DNA of 64,000 bases from NCBI GenBank assembly GCA_900542015.1, contig UQLY01000012.1:32498-96497 (forward strand), written 5' to 3'. The notes under the pieces are model-generated. The model was not told the DNA's origin, made no database searches, and worked only from the letters and a program-made list of their open reading frames with translations. Every line of letters begins with the position of its first letter. Position 1 is the stretch's first letter. The DNA is from an uncultured Lachnospiraceae bacterium. Its GTDB lineage: Bacteria; Bacillota; Clostridia; Lachnospirales; Lachnospiraceae. Position numbers and translations under genes: made by a program. Shown here one piece after another: positions 16,376-25,366 of this stretch.

Positions 16376-17235
16376 ATCATGTGAATTGTATTTATGAAGC
16401 CGGAACCGTTATGGAAGTAGCTGCGCTAAAAGATGTAAATCTGGTCATTCCGGACGGTCAGTTTGTGGGGCTGATCGGGCATACGGGTTCGGGGAAGTCC
16501 TCTCTGGTGCAGCATTTAAACGGGTTGATGAAGCCTACAAGCGGCGAGGTATATTTTAACGGAGAGGATATCGCCGACGAGGATTATGATAGAAAGAAAT
16601 TAAGGAGCCAGGTGGGATTGGTGTTCCAGTATCCGGAGCATCAGTTGTTTGAGGTGGATGTGTTTTCGGACGTATGCTTCGGACCTAAGAATCTGGGACT
16701 TCCCAAAAAGGAAATAGAGCTTCGGGCATACGAGGCGCTAAAAATGGTAGGGCTGGAGGACGAATATTTCTATCAGTCGCCGTTTGATCTTTCAGGCGGA
16801 CAGAAGAGGAGAGTGGCGATAGCGGGAGTCATTGCCATGAAGCCGCAGGTGCTGATTTTGGACGAGCCCACGGCGGGGCTGGACCCCAAAGGAAGGGAAG
16901 AGATTCTGGAGCTTGTGAAAAGCCTGCATGAAAAAATGGGCATCACGGTTATTCTGGTTTCTCACAGTATGGATGACGTGGCTGATTATGTGGAGCGGAT
17001 CATCGTTATGAACCATGGAGAGGTTGTTTTGGACGATACGCCGAAAGAGGTTTTTTCCCATCGGGAGGAATTGGAAAAAATGGGACTGGCGGTTCCTACG
17101 GTAACGGAAATCATGGGTAGATGCGTGAAAGCAGGATTGGAGGCAGATCCTTCGGTTACGACCATGGAAGAGGCAAAAAAAGAACTGCTCCGTTTATATG
17201 AAAAGAAACATGCGGCGGACAGGCGGAAAGGATAG
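16360..17235 (+). CDS. ecfA2: Energy-coupling factor transporter ATPase EcfA2
   Basis: The 291-residue second ATPase has GHTGSGKSS (residues 40-48), LSGGQKRR (144-151) and VLILDEP (164-170), followed by the C-terminal dimer extension typical of EcfA. The GTG start inside the end of ecfA1 after GGAGGAATT gives MPIILNHVN; the overlap favours balanced synthesis of the two ATPases. Confidence 0.96.
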   Translation: MPIILNHVNCIYEAGTVMEVAALKDVNLVIPDGQFVGLIGHTGSGKSSLVQHLNGLMKPTSGEVYFNGEDIADEDYDRKKLRSQVGLVFQYPEHQLFEVDVFSDVCFGPKNLGLPKKEIELRAYEALKMVGLEDEYFYQSPFDLSGGQKRRVAIAGVIAMKPQVLILDEPTAGLDPKGREEILELVKSLHEKMGITVILVSHSMDDVADYVERIIVMNHGEVVLDDTPKEVFSHREELEKMGLAVPTVTEIMGRCVKAGLEADPSVTTMEEAKKELLRLYEKKHAADRRKG

Positions 17236-17241
17236 ACGAAC

Positions 17242-18066
17242 ATGCTGCGGGATATTACATTAGGACAATATTATCAGACAGATTCGCCGATACACAGGAT
17301 GGACCCAAGAGTCAAGCTGATCGGAACCATCGTCTATATTGTTACCTTGTTTCTATATCGTAATTTAACGATTTATTTGATTGCGTTGCTGTTTCTGGCG
17401 GCGGTTGTAAAGATTTCCAGGGTTCCTCTGTCCTTTATTTTAAGAGGATTGAAAACCATTATGATATTGTTGATGATTACGGCGCTGTTTAACCTGTTTC
17501 TGACGCAGGGAGAGCCGATTATATCCTTTTGGAAATTTTCGCTGACCTGGGAAGGCGTTTTCAATGCGTTCTATCTGTGCGTCAGATTAATTTTTCTGAT
17601 TGTAGGATCTTCGCTGATGACGTTGACTACGACGCCGAACCAGTTGACGGACGGATTGGAAAGCCTGTTGGGACCTTTGAAAAAAATAAAGGTGCCCGTT
17701 CATGAAATGGCGATGGTAATGTCCATTGCCCTGCGTTTTATTCCTATTCTAATGGAAGAGACGGATAAGATCATGAAGGCGCAGATGGCAAGAGGTGCGG
17801 AATTTGACAGTGGAAACCTGATCAAAAAAGTAAAAGCGCTGGTACCGTTGCTGGTGCCGTTGTTTGTATCGGCGTTCCGGCGCGCTAACGATCTTGCGAT
17901 GGCGATGGAGGCAAGATGTTACCAGGGAGGAGAGGGACGGACAAAAATGAAGCCCCTTCGATATCATAAAGTGGATGGTTGCGGCTTTGCGGTTTTGGGT
18001 GTTTATTTTGCGACAGCCGTAGTTTTGGGAAAGCTGTTTCCGCTTAATCTGATTATATTAAAATAA
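17242..18066 (+). CDS. ecfT: Energy-coupling factor transporter transmembrane protein EcfT
   Basis: The 274-residue membrane protein has about five hydrophobic segments and the N-terminal motif DSPIHRMDPRVKLIGT, typical of EcfT. The coupling-helix signatures appear as AQMARGAEF and FRRANDLAMAMEARCY (residues 176-240), matching the usual Ala-Arg-Gly boxes that contact the ATPases. It lies six bases after ecfA2. Confidence 0.96.
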   Translation: MLRDITLGQYYQTDSPIHRMDPRVKLIGTIVYIVTLFLYRNLTIYLIALLFLAAVVKISRVPLSFILRGLKTIMILLMITALFNLFLTQGEPIISFWKFSLTWEGVFNAFYLCVRLIFLIVGSSLMTLTTTPNQLTDGLESLLGPLKKIKVPVHEMAMVMSIALRFIPILMEETDKIMKAQMARGAEFDSGNLIKKVKALVPLLVPLFVSAFRRANDLAMAMEARCYQGGEGRTKMKPLRYHKVDGCGFAVLGVYFATAVVLGKLFPLNLIILK

Positions 18067-18126
18067 GAAGGGGAGCCGGCTGAATTTTCGTTGCGGGAAA
18101 GAAAGGCAGAAAAGAGATCGCAGGTT

Positions 18127-18876
18127 ATGAAACGGATTATGCTGACGGTTGCCTATGACGGCACCAATTATAACGGCTGGCAGGTGCAGCCTAACGGGAT
18201 TACCATTGAGGGACAATTGAATAAGGCGTTATCTGAACTTCTCGGAGAAGAGATTGCGGTTATCGGCGCCAGCAGAACCGATGCGGGCGTACATGCCCTT
18301 TGCAATATTGCCGTTTTTGATACGGAAACAAAGATCGCACCGGAGAAGATTGCCCCGGCGCTCAATGCAAGACTGCCGGAGGATATCCGCATTCAGGCTT
18401 CCGTACAGGTAGCGGACGATTTCCATCCCCGCCGCTGTAATACGCGCAAAACCTATGAATATCGCATTTATATGGGAAAATATGAGAATCCCATCGGCAG
18501 GCAATACGCTCATTTTGTCTATGTTCCGCTGGATGTGGAAAAAATGCAGCGGGCGGCGGATTATCTGGTGGGAGAACATGATTTTAAGAGTTTTTGCGTG
18601 GCAAAGGCGCAGGTGCTTACCACAATCCGCACCATCTATGAGGCAAAGGTCAGAAAGGAAGGTCCCTACCTGATCTTTCGCATTTCCGGCAGCGGGTTTT
18701 TATTTAATATGGTAAGAATTATTATGGGGACTCTCTTGGAAGTGGGCAGAGGCAATCTGGAACCGGAAAAGATGCAGACGATTCTCGAAGCAAAGGATCG
18801 TCAGGCAGCAGGACCTACCGCCCCGGCGAGAGGATTAACATTAGTGGATTTCCAATTTTGTGAAAAAATTTGTTGA
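18127..18876 (+). CDS. truA: tRNA pseudouridine(38-40) synthase TruA
   Basis: The 249-residue enzyme isomerises uridines 38-40 in the tRNA anticodon arm. The motif GASRTDAGVHAL near residue 50 holds the catalytic aspartate, and the N-terminus MKRIMLTVAYDGTNYNGWQ is typical. A TTG 12 codons upstream keeps the frame open but adds residues not seen in the family. The stop codon overlaps the -35 of the rplM promoter. Confidence 0.96.
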   Translation: MKRIMLTVAYDGTNYNGWQVQPNGITIEGQLNKALSELLGEEIAVIGASRTDAGVHALCNIAVFDTETKIAPEKIAPALNARLPEDIRIQASVQVADDFHPRRCNTRKTYEYRIYMGKYENPIGRQYAHFVYVPLDVEKMQRAADYLVGEHDFKSFCVAKAQVLTTIRTIYEAKVRKEGPYLIFRISGSGFLFNMVRIIMGTLLEVGRGNLEPEKMQTILEAKDRQAAGPTAPARGLTLVDFQFCEKIC

Positions 18877-18901
18877 CACACCAGGATGTGTATAATATAA
18901 T
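18873..18901 (+). promoter_or_regulatory. Consensus promoter of rplM-rpsI
   Basis: TTGACA (18873-18878) and TATAAT (18896-18901) match the vegetative consensus exactly with a 17-base spacer. The -35 begins within the truA stop region. The leader to rplM is about 140 bases. Confidence 0.9.
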
Positions 18902-18907
18902 AATTCA

Positions 18908-19048
18908 CAGTGGCGACATATGATGGAGTCTGTCCAAAGCCCCGGAAAGACCGTCAGTGCCGCAAAAGAATTTCCCGATTTCCGATTAGCCCCGGAGGGA
19001 AAGCAGAACTTAGTAATCCATTGATAAATACTTTTTGGAGGTAACACG
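18908..19048 (+). promoter_or_regulatory. rplM leader, candidate autoregulatory RNA
   Basis: The untranslated leader between the strong promoter and rplM contains GC-rich segments that can pair, such as GCCCCGG near 18936 with CCCCGGAGGG near 18990. L13 leaders that bind L13 are known in other Firmicutes; whether this one belongs to that class cannot be decided by eye. No terminator-like U-tract was seen. Confidence 0.4.
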
Positions 19049-19477
19049 ATGAAAACATTTATGGCTAGTCCGGCTACGATTGATAGAAAATGGTATGTAG
19101 TAGACGCTACTGATATGACATTAGGACGTTTAGCTTCTGAAGTTGCTAAAGTTTTAAGAGGAAAAAATAAACCGATCTTCACACCTCACATTGATACGGG
19201 TGACAACGTAATTGTTATCAACGCTGAGAAGATCAAAGTAACTGGTAAGAAATTAGATCAGAAGATTTATTATCATCACTCTGATTATGTAGGCGGAATG
19301 AAAGAGGCTACATTAAAAGAGAAATTGGAAAAGAGACCGGAACAGGTTATCGAACTTGCTGTGAAAGGCATGCTTCCCAAAGGACCTTTAGGAAGACAGA
19401 TGTTTAAGAAGCTTCATGTATACGCAGGACCTGATCACAAGCATGCAGCTCAGAAACCTGAAGTATTAACATTTTAA
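19049..19477 (+). CDS. rplM: 50S ribosomal protein L13
   Basis: The 142-residue protein has the L13 motifs WYVVDATDMTLGRLASEVA, DTGDNVIVINAEKI and MLPKGPLGRQMFKKLHVYAG. L13 is an early 50S assembly protein. A TTGGAGGT ribosome binding site precedes the start. It forms a two-gene unit with rpsI. Confidence 0.98.
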   Translation: MKTFMASPATIDRKWYVVDATDMTLGRLASEVAKVLRGKNKPIFTPHIDTGDNVIVINAEKIKVTGKKLDQKIYYHHSDYVGGMKEATLKEKLEKRPEQVIELAVKGMLPKGPLGRQMFKKLHVYAGPDHKHAAQKPEVLTF

Positions 19478-19506
19478 TGAAAGGAACTTGAAAGGAGAAA
19501 ATTAAA

Positions 19507-19905
19507 ATGGCTAAAGCAGCAGAAAGATATCATGGAACGGGAAGAAGAAAAAAATCCATCGCAAGAGTTTATTTGACACCCGGAAAAGGTAATATCACAA
19601 TTAACAAAAGAGGGATTGACGATTATTTCGGACTTGAAACATTAAAAGTTATCGTTCGTCAGCCTTTGGTAGCTACGGATAATGTAGATAAATTTGACGT
19701 ATTGGTAAACGTAAAGGGCGGCGGCTATACAGGTCAGGCTGGTGCAATCAGACACGGTATTGCGAGAGCATTGCTGACAGTTGATGCAGATTACAGACCT
19801 ACCCTGAAGAAAGCAGGCTACTTAACTCGTGACCCTCGTATGAAAGAGAGAAAGAAATACGGTCTCAAAGCAGCGCGTCGTGCACCTCAGTTCAGCAAGA
19901 GATAA
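19507..19905 (+). CDS. rpsI: 30S ribosomal protein S9
   Basis: The 132-residue protein carries YHGTGRRKKSIARVYL at the N-terminus and ends KKYGLKAARRAPQFSKR, the conserved C-terminal tail that reaches the P-site tRNA. A GAAAGGAG ribosome binding site precedes it. A terminator follows after 28 bases. Confidence 0.98.
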   Translation: MAKAAERYHGTGRRKKSIARVYLTPGKGNITINKRGIDDYFGLETLKVIVRQPLVATDNVDKFDVLVNVKGGGYTGQAGAIRHGIARALLTVDADYRPTLKKAGYLTRDPRMKERKKYGLKAARRAPQFSKR

Positions 19906-19933
19906 TCTTAAACAGGATAAAAGAATTTATGAA

Positions 19934-19976
19934 CCCCTTGAAAATCCAGTATTTTCAGGGGTTTTTCTATATGATT
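19934..19976 (+). terminator. Terminator after rpsI
   Basis: CCCCTTGAAAAT pairs with ATTTTCAGGGG (one bulged T), followed by TTTTT. It ends the rplM-rpsI transcript. Confidence 0.88.
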
Positions 19977-20004
19977 TAATTTGGTCAGGATGCTGGAAAA
20001 AGTC

Positions 20005-20033
20005 TTTTACTGTTATTGGTAATGGGATATAAT
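20005..20033 (+). promoter_or_regulatory. Probable promoter of the nitroreductase gene
   Basis: TTTTAC (20005-20010) and TATAAT (20028-20033) are 17 bases apart, about 60 bases before the proposed GTG start. The -35 is a weak match. Confidence 0.5.
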
Positions 20034-20090
20034 GGTCAAAGGTACAATCATTATACCATAAGACTTGCGAATAAGAAGGAGATCCCCAAA

Positions 20091-20681
20091 GTGTCAGAAG
20101 CAATCTATACACGACGCAGTATCAGAAACTATACAGATGAAACAATATCACAAAATATAATTGAACAGATTATAGATGCGGGCAGGGTGGCGCCATCTGC
20201 TAAGAACCGCCAGCCGTGGAAATATCTTGTATATCGTGGAGAGGAAAAAGACAAATTACTTGGAATTATGAAAAAAGGTATTGATCAGGAAGAAATCAAT
20301 CCAAGACTCCCATTGTCGGGACACGGACTTCCGGATGCCCGGAATACACTTCGGATTATGGAAACGGCGCCAGTCGTAATCCTTGTTCTTAATACGAATG
20401 GGAAATCTCCCTTTGTACAACTGGATGTTGACAACCGCTTTACGGAAATGAATGATCTTTTGTCCATAGGCGCGTCGATAGAGAATATGCTGCTTAAGGC
20501 GGAGAAATTAGATATAGGAACATTGTGGATTGGCAATACCTGTTTTGCATATCAGGAATTGACCGCGTATATTGGAACCACAGACGAACTGGTAGGTGCA
20601 GTTGCTTTAGGGTATAAAGCAGAGTATCCCTCTATGCGTCCGAGAAAGAAAATGGAAGATATTGCGGAGTACAGGGGTTAG
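20091..20681 (+). CDS. Nitroreductase family protein
   Basis: The 196-residue flavoprotein begins with the FMN-binding motif AIYTRRSIRNYTDE and has VAPSAKNRQPWKYLVY near residue 34, both typical of the NfsB/FRP nitroreductase fold, which uses FMN and NAD(P)H to reduce nitro groups or quinones. The GTG start is chosen because AAGGAG lies at proper distance; upstream codons overlap the promoter. It is monocistronic by its spacing. The physiological substrate cannot be read from sequence. Confidence 0.85.
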   Translation: MSEAIYTRRSIRNYTDETISQNIIEQIIDAGRVAPSAKNRQPWKYLVYRGEEKDKLLGIMKKGIDQEEINPRLPLSGHGLPDARNTLRIMETAPVVILVLNTNGKSPFVQLDVDNRFTEMNDLLSIGASIENMLLKAEKLDIGTLWIGNTCFAYQELTAYIGTTDELVGAVALGYKAEYPSMRPRKKMEDIAEYRG

Positions 20682-20759
20682 AGAAAAGAAAGTTCGGTCA
20701 GGCACGCAAAGGACCGGGAAGAGGAGTATCCGAAAGGCGTGACCGGAAAACGGATTTTG

Positions 20760-20789
20760 TTGCATCAAGGCGATATTACAGTGTATAAT
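20760..20789 (+). promoter_or_regulatory. Promoter of the PurF-like gene
   Basis: TTGCAT (20760-20765) and TATAAT (20784-20789) are 18 bases apart. A small hairpin GGCGG-ATAC-GCCGCC follows in the leader near 20799-20813; no riboswitch was recognised. Confidence 0.6.
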
Positions 20790-20860
20790 AAATTTCGTGG
20801 CGGATACGCCGCCGCAAAGAGTTTTTAAGGATAGAAAAAGATTGGAAAGAGGATTGAAGC

Positions 20861-22267
20861 ATGGGCGGATTTTTTGGCGTTGCATCGAAGCAGGACTGCG
20901 TATTTGATTTATTTTTCGGGATTGACTACCATTCCCATCTGGGAACCAGACGAGGCGGAATGACAGTATACGGACAGGACGGGTTTAACCGTGCCATTCA
21001 TAATATTGAAAACGCGCCGTTTCGGACTAAGTTTGACAAGGATGTTAATGAAATGCACGGCAATATGGGGATAGGCTGTATTTCCGACTATGAGCCGCAG
21101 CCTTTACTGGTCCGCTCTCATCACGGCACTTATGCCATTACGACGGTTAGCAAGATCAATAATACGGATGAGCTGATCAAAGGATTGTTTGATACGGGAC
21201 ATGCTCATTTTTTGGAAATGAGCGGCGGAGAGATCAACGCTACGGAGTTAATCGCAGCTTTGATCAATCAGAAGGAAAATCTCATTGAAGGAATCAGGTA
21301 TGCGCTGGAAGCGGTGGACGGTTCGCTGTCTTTGTTGCTCATGAATAAGCAGGGCATTTATGCGGCGAGGGATAGATACGGCAGAACGCCTGTTGTCATT
21401 GGCAGGAAAGAAGACGCTTTTTGTGCTTCTTTTGAAAATTTCGCCTATAAAAATCTGGGCTACTCCGACTATAAGGAATTGGGACCGGGGGAGATCGTCG
21501 TAATTGACGATCATAGCTGTAGGACGCTGGTACATCCCAATAAAGATATGAAGATTTGCACCTTCCTCTGGGTTTACTACGGGTATCCTGCAAGCAGCTA
21601 CGAGGGAATCAGCGTAGAGCAGATGCGTTACAACTGCGGCGCGAAAATGGCGCAAAGGGATCATGTGCATCCCGACATTGTGGCGGGCGTGCCGGATTCC
21701 GGCACCGCTCATGCCGTAGGATATGCGAATGAGTCGGGCGTGCCTTTTTCGAGACCGTTTATCAAATATACGCCTACATGGCCGCGTTCCTTTATGCCCA
21801 CCATGCAGAGCAAACGAAATCTGATTGCAAAAATGAAGTTGCTTGCCGTGGACGAGCTGATCAAGGATAAGAGCCTTTTGTTAATTGATGATTCCATTGT
21901 CAGAGGAACACAGCTGAGGGAGACGACGGAGTTTCTTTATCAGAGCGGGGCGAAGGAGGTCCATATCCGTCCGGCTTGCCCGCCCTTGCTGTTCGGATGT
22001 AAATATCTGAATTTTTCCCGTTCTTCCTCGGAAATGGATCTGATCGCCAGACGCGTAATTGAACGTCTGGAAAACGGGAATGTGACGGAGGAGGTTTTAA
22101 AGGAATATGCCGATCCCGAATCTGAAAAGTACGAAAATATGGTGGAGGAAATCCGTAAGGAACTGAACTTTACTTCTTTAAGATATAACAGACTGGACGA
22201 TATGCTGGACGCCACAGGGCTTGAGCGGTGCAAGCTTTGTACCTACTGTTGGGACGGACAGGAGTAA
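20861..22267 (+). CDS. Amidophosphoribosyltransferase homologue lacking the N-terminal Cys
   Basis: The 468-residue protein has the two-domain PurF layout: an N-terminal Ntn-type glutaminase-like domain and a C-terminal phosphoribosyltransferase domain with the PRPP loop LLLIDDSIVRGTQ at about residues 339-351. PurF normally begins M-C-G-x-F-G, with Cys1 the nucleophile; here the start reads MGGFFGVASKQDC, so the cysteine is replaced by glycine. Glutamine hydrolysis by the usual mechanism is therefore not expected. The C-terminus carries CKLCTYCWDGQE. It may be an ammonia-using or repurposed paralogue; it is not in a purine operon here. Confidence 0.85.
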   Translation: MGGFFGVASKQDCVFDLFFGIDYHSHLGTRRGGMTVYGQDGFNRAIHNIENAPFRTKFDKDVNEMHGNMGIGCISDYEPQPLLVRSHHGTYAITTVSKINNTDELIKGLFDTGHAHFLEMSGGEINATELIAALINQKENLIEGIRYALEAVDGSLSLLLMNKQGIYAARDRYGRTPVVIGRKEDAFCASFENFAYKNLGYSDYKELGPGEIVVIDDHSCRTLVHPNKDMKICTFLWVYYGYPASSYEGISVEQMRYNCGAKMAQRDHVHPDIVAGVPDSGTAHAVGYANESGVPFSRPFIKYTPTWPRSFMPTMQSKRNLIAKMKLLAVDELIKDKSLLLIDDSIVRGTQLRETTEFLYQSGAKEVHIRPACPPLLFGCKYLNFSRSSSEMDLIARRVIERLENGNVTEEVLKEYADPESEKYENMVEEIRKELNFTSLRYNRLDDMLDATGLERCKLCTYCWDGQE

Positions 22268-22371
22268 AACGGAATATAAGTACGGTATGCCCGAAACGGG
22301 ATGGGGAATCGGCGCTTTGTGTTGATGAAGGCGGTATCATCTGCATATATTGAAACAAAAAGGATTTCTAT

Positions 22372-23511
22372 ATGGAGATTTATGTTGTAAAAGCGGGAGA
22401 TACCGTGGATTCTATTGCGGCGGAAAACGGCGTGCCGGTGGATACGATTCTGTATAACAATCAAATAGAGTATCCGTATGAGCTTGCTGTGGGGCAGGCT
22501 CTGTTGTTGAACGGCGGGATTTACAGACAGGAGCGTAAGAGCGTCGAGACAAACGGATATGCGTACCCGTTTATCGGGGAAGACGTTTTGGAAGAAACGC
22601 TGCCTTATCTTACCCAATTATCGGTTTTTTCTTATGGCTTTACGTTAGAGGGAGAGCTGCTTTATCCTGAGCCGGATGATACCTTTATGATCAGGATGGC
22701 GTATGAAAAAGGCGCATATCCCGTGCTGACCCTGACGCCTTTCGGACCGGAAGGACGGTTCAGCAATTTTTTGATCAACCGCATCGTTCATGATGCGGCG
22801 GCGCAGGAAAGGCTGATTGCGGAACTGGAACAGACGGTAACGGAAAAGGGCTTCCAGGGCGTGGATATTGATTTTGAATATATTCTGGCGGAGGACCGGA
22901 TTGCCTTTGCGGACTTTGTAAGAAATGTGAGGACGGCAATGAACGGGATCGGCTGTTTTGTTTCGGTTGCGCTGGCGCCGAAGACTTCAGACGATCAGCC
23001 GGGACTATTATATGCGGGCAAGGATTATGCTCTTTTGGGAGAAGCCGCGGATAAGGTATTGCTGATGACTTACGAATGGGGTTATACCTACGGACCGCCT
23101 ATGGCGGTAGCGCCGTTAAACAAAGTGCGCGAAGTCGTGGAATATGCCGTGACGCGCATTCCTCCGTACAAAATCAGTCTGGGAATCCCCAATTACGGTT
23201 ATGACTGGACGCTGCCTTTTGTGCGGGGAGAGACGGCGGCAACGACCATCGGCAATATAGAGGCGGTACAGATTGCCATTGCTAACGGAGCGCAAATACA
23301 GTTTGATCCTGTCGCCGCGTCTCCTTATTTTCGTTATATCCAGGACGGACTGGAGCATGAGGTCTGGTTTGAGGATGTGCGGAGCATGGAAGCAAAATTC
23401 AATCTGGTACAGGAGTTTGATCTGCGGGGGATGGGCTATTGGCAGATTATGAAGTTGTTTCGCGCTAACTGGCTGTTGTTGGCGGATCGTTTTTGGATTG
23501 TAAAGCATTAG
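22372..23511 (+). CDS. LysM-GH18 peptidoglycan hydrolase, SleL/YaaH-like
   Basis: The 379-residue protein begins with a single LysM domain (residues 2-46) and continues into a glycoside hydrolase family 18 domain whose catalytic motif GVDIDFE spans residues 163-169, E169 being the expected acid. This architecture is that of spore cortex-lytic N-acetylglucosaminidases such as SleL/YaaH, which usually have two LysM units. There is no signal peptide, as is common for spore-loaded enzymes. It suggests that the organism forms or descends from spore-formers. Confidence 0.85.
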   Translation: MEIYVVKAGDTVDSIAAENGVPVDTILYNNQIEYPYELAVGQALLLNGGIYRQERKSVETNGYAYPFIGEDVLEETLPYLTQLSVFSYGFTLEGELLYPEPDDTFMIRMAYEKGAYPVLTLTPFGPEGRFSNFLINRIVHDAAAQERLIAELEQTVTEKGFQGVDIDFEYILAEDRIAFADFVRNVRTAMNGIGCFVSVALAPKTSDDQPGLLYAGKDYALLGEAADKVLLMTYEWGYTYGPPMAVAPLNKVREVVEYAVTRIPPYKISLGIPNYGYDWTLPFVRGETAATTIGNIEAVQIAIANGAQIQFDPVAASPYFRYIQDGLEHEVWFEDVRSMEAKFNLVQEFDLRGMGYWQIMKLFRANWLLLADRFWIVKH

Positions 23512-23521
23512 AGGATAACAA

Positions 23522-24856
23522 ATGATTATAAAACTCATACAGCCTCATATGCAGATGAGACCGATGGATACAAAATTAAAGACGAGAATGGCGCCGTCGT
23601 TAGGACTTTTGACCATTGCGAATATGCTGGAAAAGGAGCACAGGGTCATACTGACCAATGAAAATGTGGAGCCCATTGATTTTGAAGAGGACGTAGACGT
23701 TGTGGGGATTACCGTTACCGTTGATGTGATGCCGCGCGCCGCAGAGATCGCGAAGCGGTTCCGGCAAAAGGGAATCCCCGTTGTTGCCGGCGGGATACAT
23801 ATTACGGCGTGTCCCGATACGGACGCCTTTGACGCTTTGTGCATCGGGATTGCGGAAAAGACCTGGCCGGCGATAATCCGGGATCTACAGGCGGGGAAGC
23901 TGCAAAAGATCTATCGTTGTGAAGGTGCTGTCAGGGGTGAGGATCTCGTCGCCCCGGCGTATCATCTGATTGACCGGAGTCAGTATTTATATTGCAATGT
24001 GATCAGCACCAGCAGAGGTTGTCCGTTTCAATGCGACTTTTGTTATAACAGTTGCGGCGGTTACAAGAATTTTTATGTAAACCGACCGGTGGAAGATGTC
24101 ATAGAAGATATCAAACGGATCAACAAAAAGCATGTGATGTTTATAGACGACAACTTTATCGGGAATCCAAAGTGGACCGAAGAATTTGTACAGGCAATTA
24201 AGCCTATGAAGTTAAAATGGAATGCAGCGGTTTCCGCAAACATCGTGGACATGCCAAAGCTTTTGGACGAAATGGCGGCTTCCGGCTGTCAAAGCCTCTT
24301 TATCGGGTTTGAGAGTTTAAATGAAAAGGCGCTGGCAAACGTACATAAGGGACAAAATCAGATTGAAAAATACGAGCGGCTTGTGGAGGCGCTCCATTCC
24401 AGAGGGATTATGATCAACGCCAGCTTTGTATTCGGCTTGGACGAAGACGACGCATCTACTTTTGAGAAGACGGTGGACTGGATCGTGAAGCACAAAATTG
24501 AGACGGTAACCTCCCATATCTTAACGCCCTACCCGGGAACGGAGGTTTATCAAAGGTTTCAGGAAAGCGGCAGGATCATCGATGAGGATCTTTCCCATTA
24601 CAACACGGCGCATGTGGTTTTTCAGCCGGCGAACATGACGCGCGAGGAGCTGTATGAAGGGTATTTGAGAGTATACCGGGAGGTATATTCCTTTCAAAAC
24701 ATTTTGCGCCGGTGTCCGGAAAGCCGTAAGCAGCGCATTCCCTATTTTCTGTTCAATTTCTTTTATCGGAAGTACGGAAAATTTACGGAAAAGCTGTGTG
24801 AACTGATTACCTATGAACGAATAGGACGGATTGCAGAAAAATGGTCTTATCATTGA
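23522..24856 (+). CDS. Radical SAM protein with B12-binding-type N-terminal domain
   Basis: The 444-residue protein has an N-terminal cobalamin-binding-like Rossmann domain (GLLTIANMLEKEHRV, VDVVGITVTVDV, VVAGGIHIT) and a radical SAM core with the [4Fe-4S] cysteines C167, C171 and C174 in RGCPFQCDFC. The domain order matches the large class of B12-dependent radical SAM methylases and related enzymes (BchE/hopanoid type). The typical DxHxxG cobalamin motif is not seen, so actual B12 binding is uncertain. Substrate unknown. It is 10 bases after the GH18 gene and overlaps the frame of the next gene. Confidence 0.85.
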   Translation: MIIKLIQPHMQMRPMDTKLKTRMAPSLGLLTIANMLEKEHRVILTNENVEPIDFEEDVDVVGITVTVDVMPRAAEIAKRFRQKGIPVVAGGIHITACPDTDAFDALCIGIAEKTWPAIIRDLQAGKLQKIYRCEGAVRGEDLVAPAYHLIDRSQYLYCNVISTSRGCPFQCDFCYNSCGGYKNFYVNRPVEDVIEDIKRINKKHVMFIDDNFIGNPKWTEEFVQAIKPMKLKWNAAVSANIVDMPKLLDEMAASGCQSLFIGFESLNEKALANVHKGQNQIEKYERLVEALHSRGIMINASFVFGLDEDDASTFEKTVDWIVKHKIETVTSHILTPYPGTEVYQRFQESGRIIDEDLSHYNTAHVVFQPANMTREELYEGYLRVYREVYSFQNILRRCPESRKQRIPYFLFNFFYRKYGKFTEKLCELITYERIGRIAEKWSYH

Positions 24857-24888
24857 CGCGCACTCCGGCTGGAGAGAGAAGCAAAAAG

Positions 24889-25317
24889 ATGAGTAAGGAT
24901 AAACGTAACCGTATAGGGATACATGTTTTATTTTTCATTTATGCGGCGGTTTTGCTGCGGATCACGGTTTTCCGCGCGGATTTCGGCGCCCATGAGCTGA
25001 TGAAGGACGGGAGTATAAATCTGACGCTGTTTGAATCTTACGTTCCCCTGTTGAGAGCAGAAAATTGGCTGCGGATCATTTATCTGTTTATCGGAAATAT
25101 GATCTGGTTCGTACCGCTGGGGCTGTATTTGGCATGTATGACGAAAATCAAAAAGGGCTGGATCATGGTCCTGATTGGTCTGTTGTTCTCCCTTTTCATA
25201 GAGACGCTGCAATTCGTTTTCGGAACGGGGATTTCAGAAATCGATGACCTGATCTTAAATTCTTTCGGCACATGGCTGGGAGTCCGGATCGGGAAAAAAG
25301 TAAATGGGAAAAAATAG
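24889..25317 (+). CDS. VanZ-like membrane protein
   Basis: The 142-residue protein has about four hydrophobic segments and VanZ-like motifs: LRITVFR, GNMIWFVPLGLYLA and SLFIETLQFVFGTGISEIDDLILNSFG, the last being the family hallmark. VanZ homologues are linked to glycopeptide tolerance, but most family members have unknown roles. The chosen ATG follows GGAGAG; the frame is open to 24841 inside the radical SAM gene. It is not linked to the van cluster at 44-50 kb. Confidence 0.8.
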   Translation: MSKDKRNRIGIHVLFFIYAAVLLRITVFRADFGAHELMKDGSINLTLFESYVPLLRAENWLRIIYLFIGNMIWFVPLGLYLACMTKIKKGWIMVLIGLLFSLFIETLQFVFGTGISEIDDLILNSFGTWLGVRIGKKVNGKK

Positions 25318-25366
25318 GAAAAATTGGGAAAATAGAAAAAACGGATAAAACGGAGGGGGTACCGGG

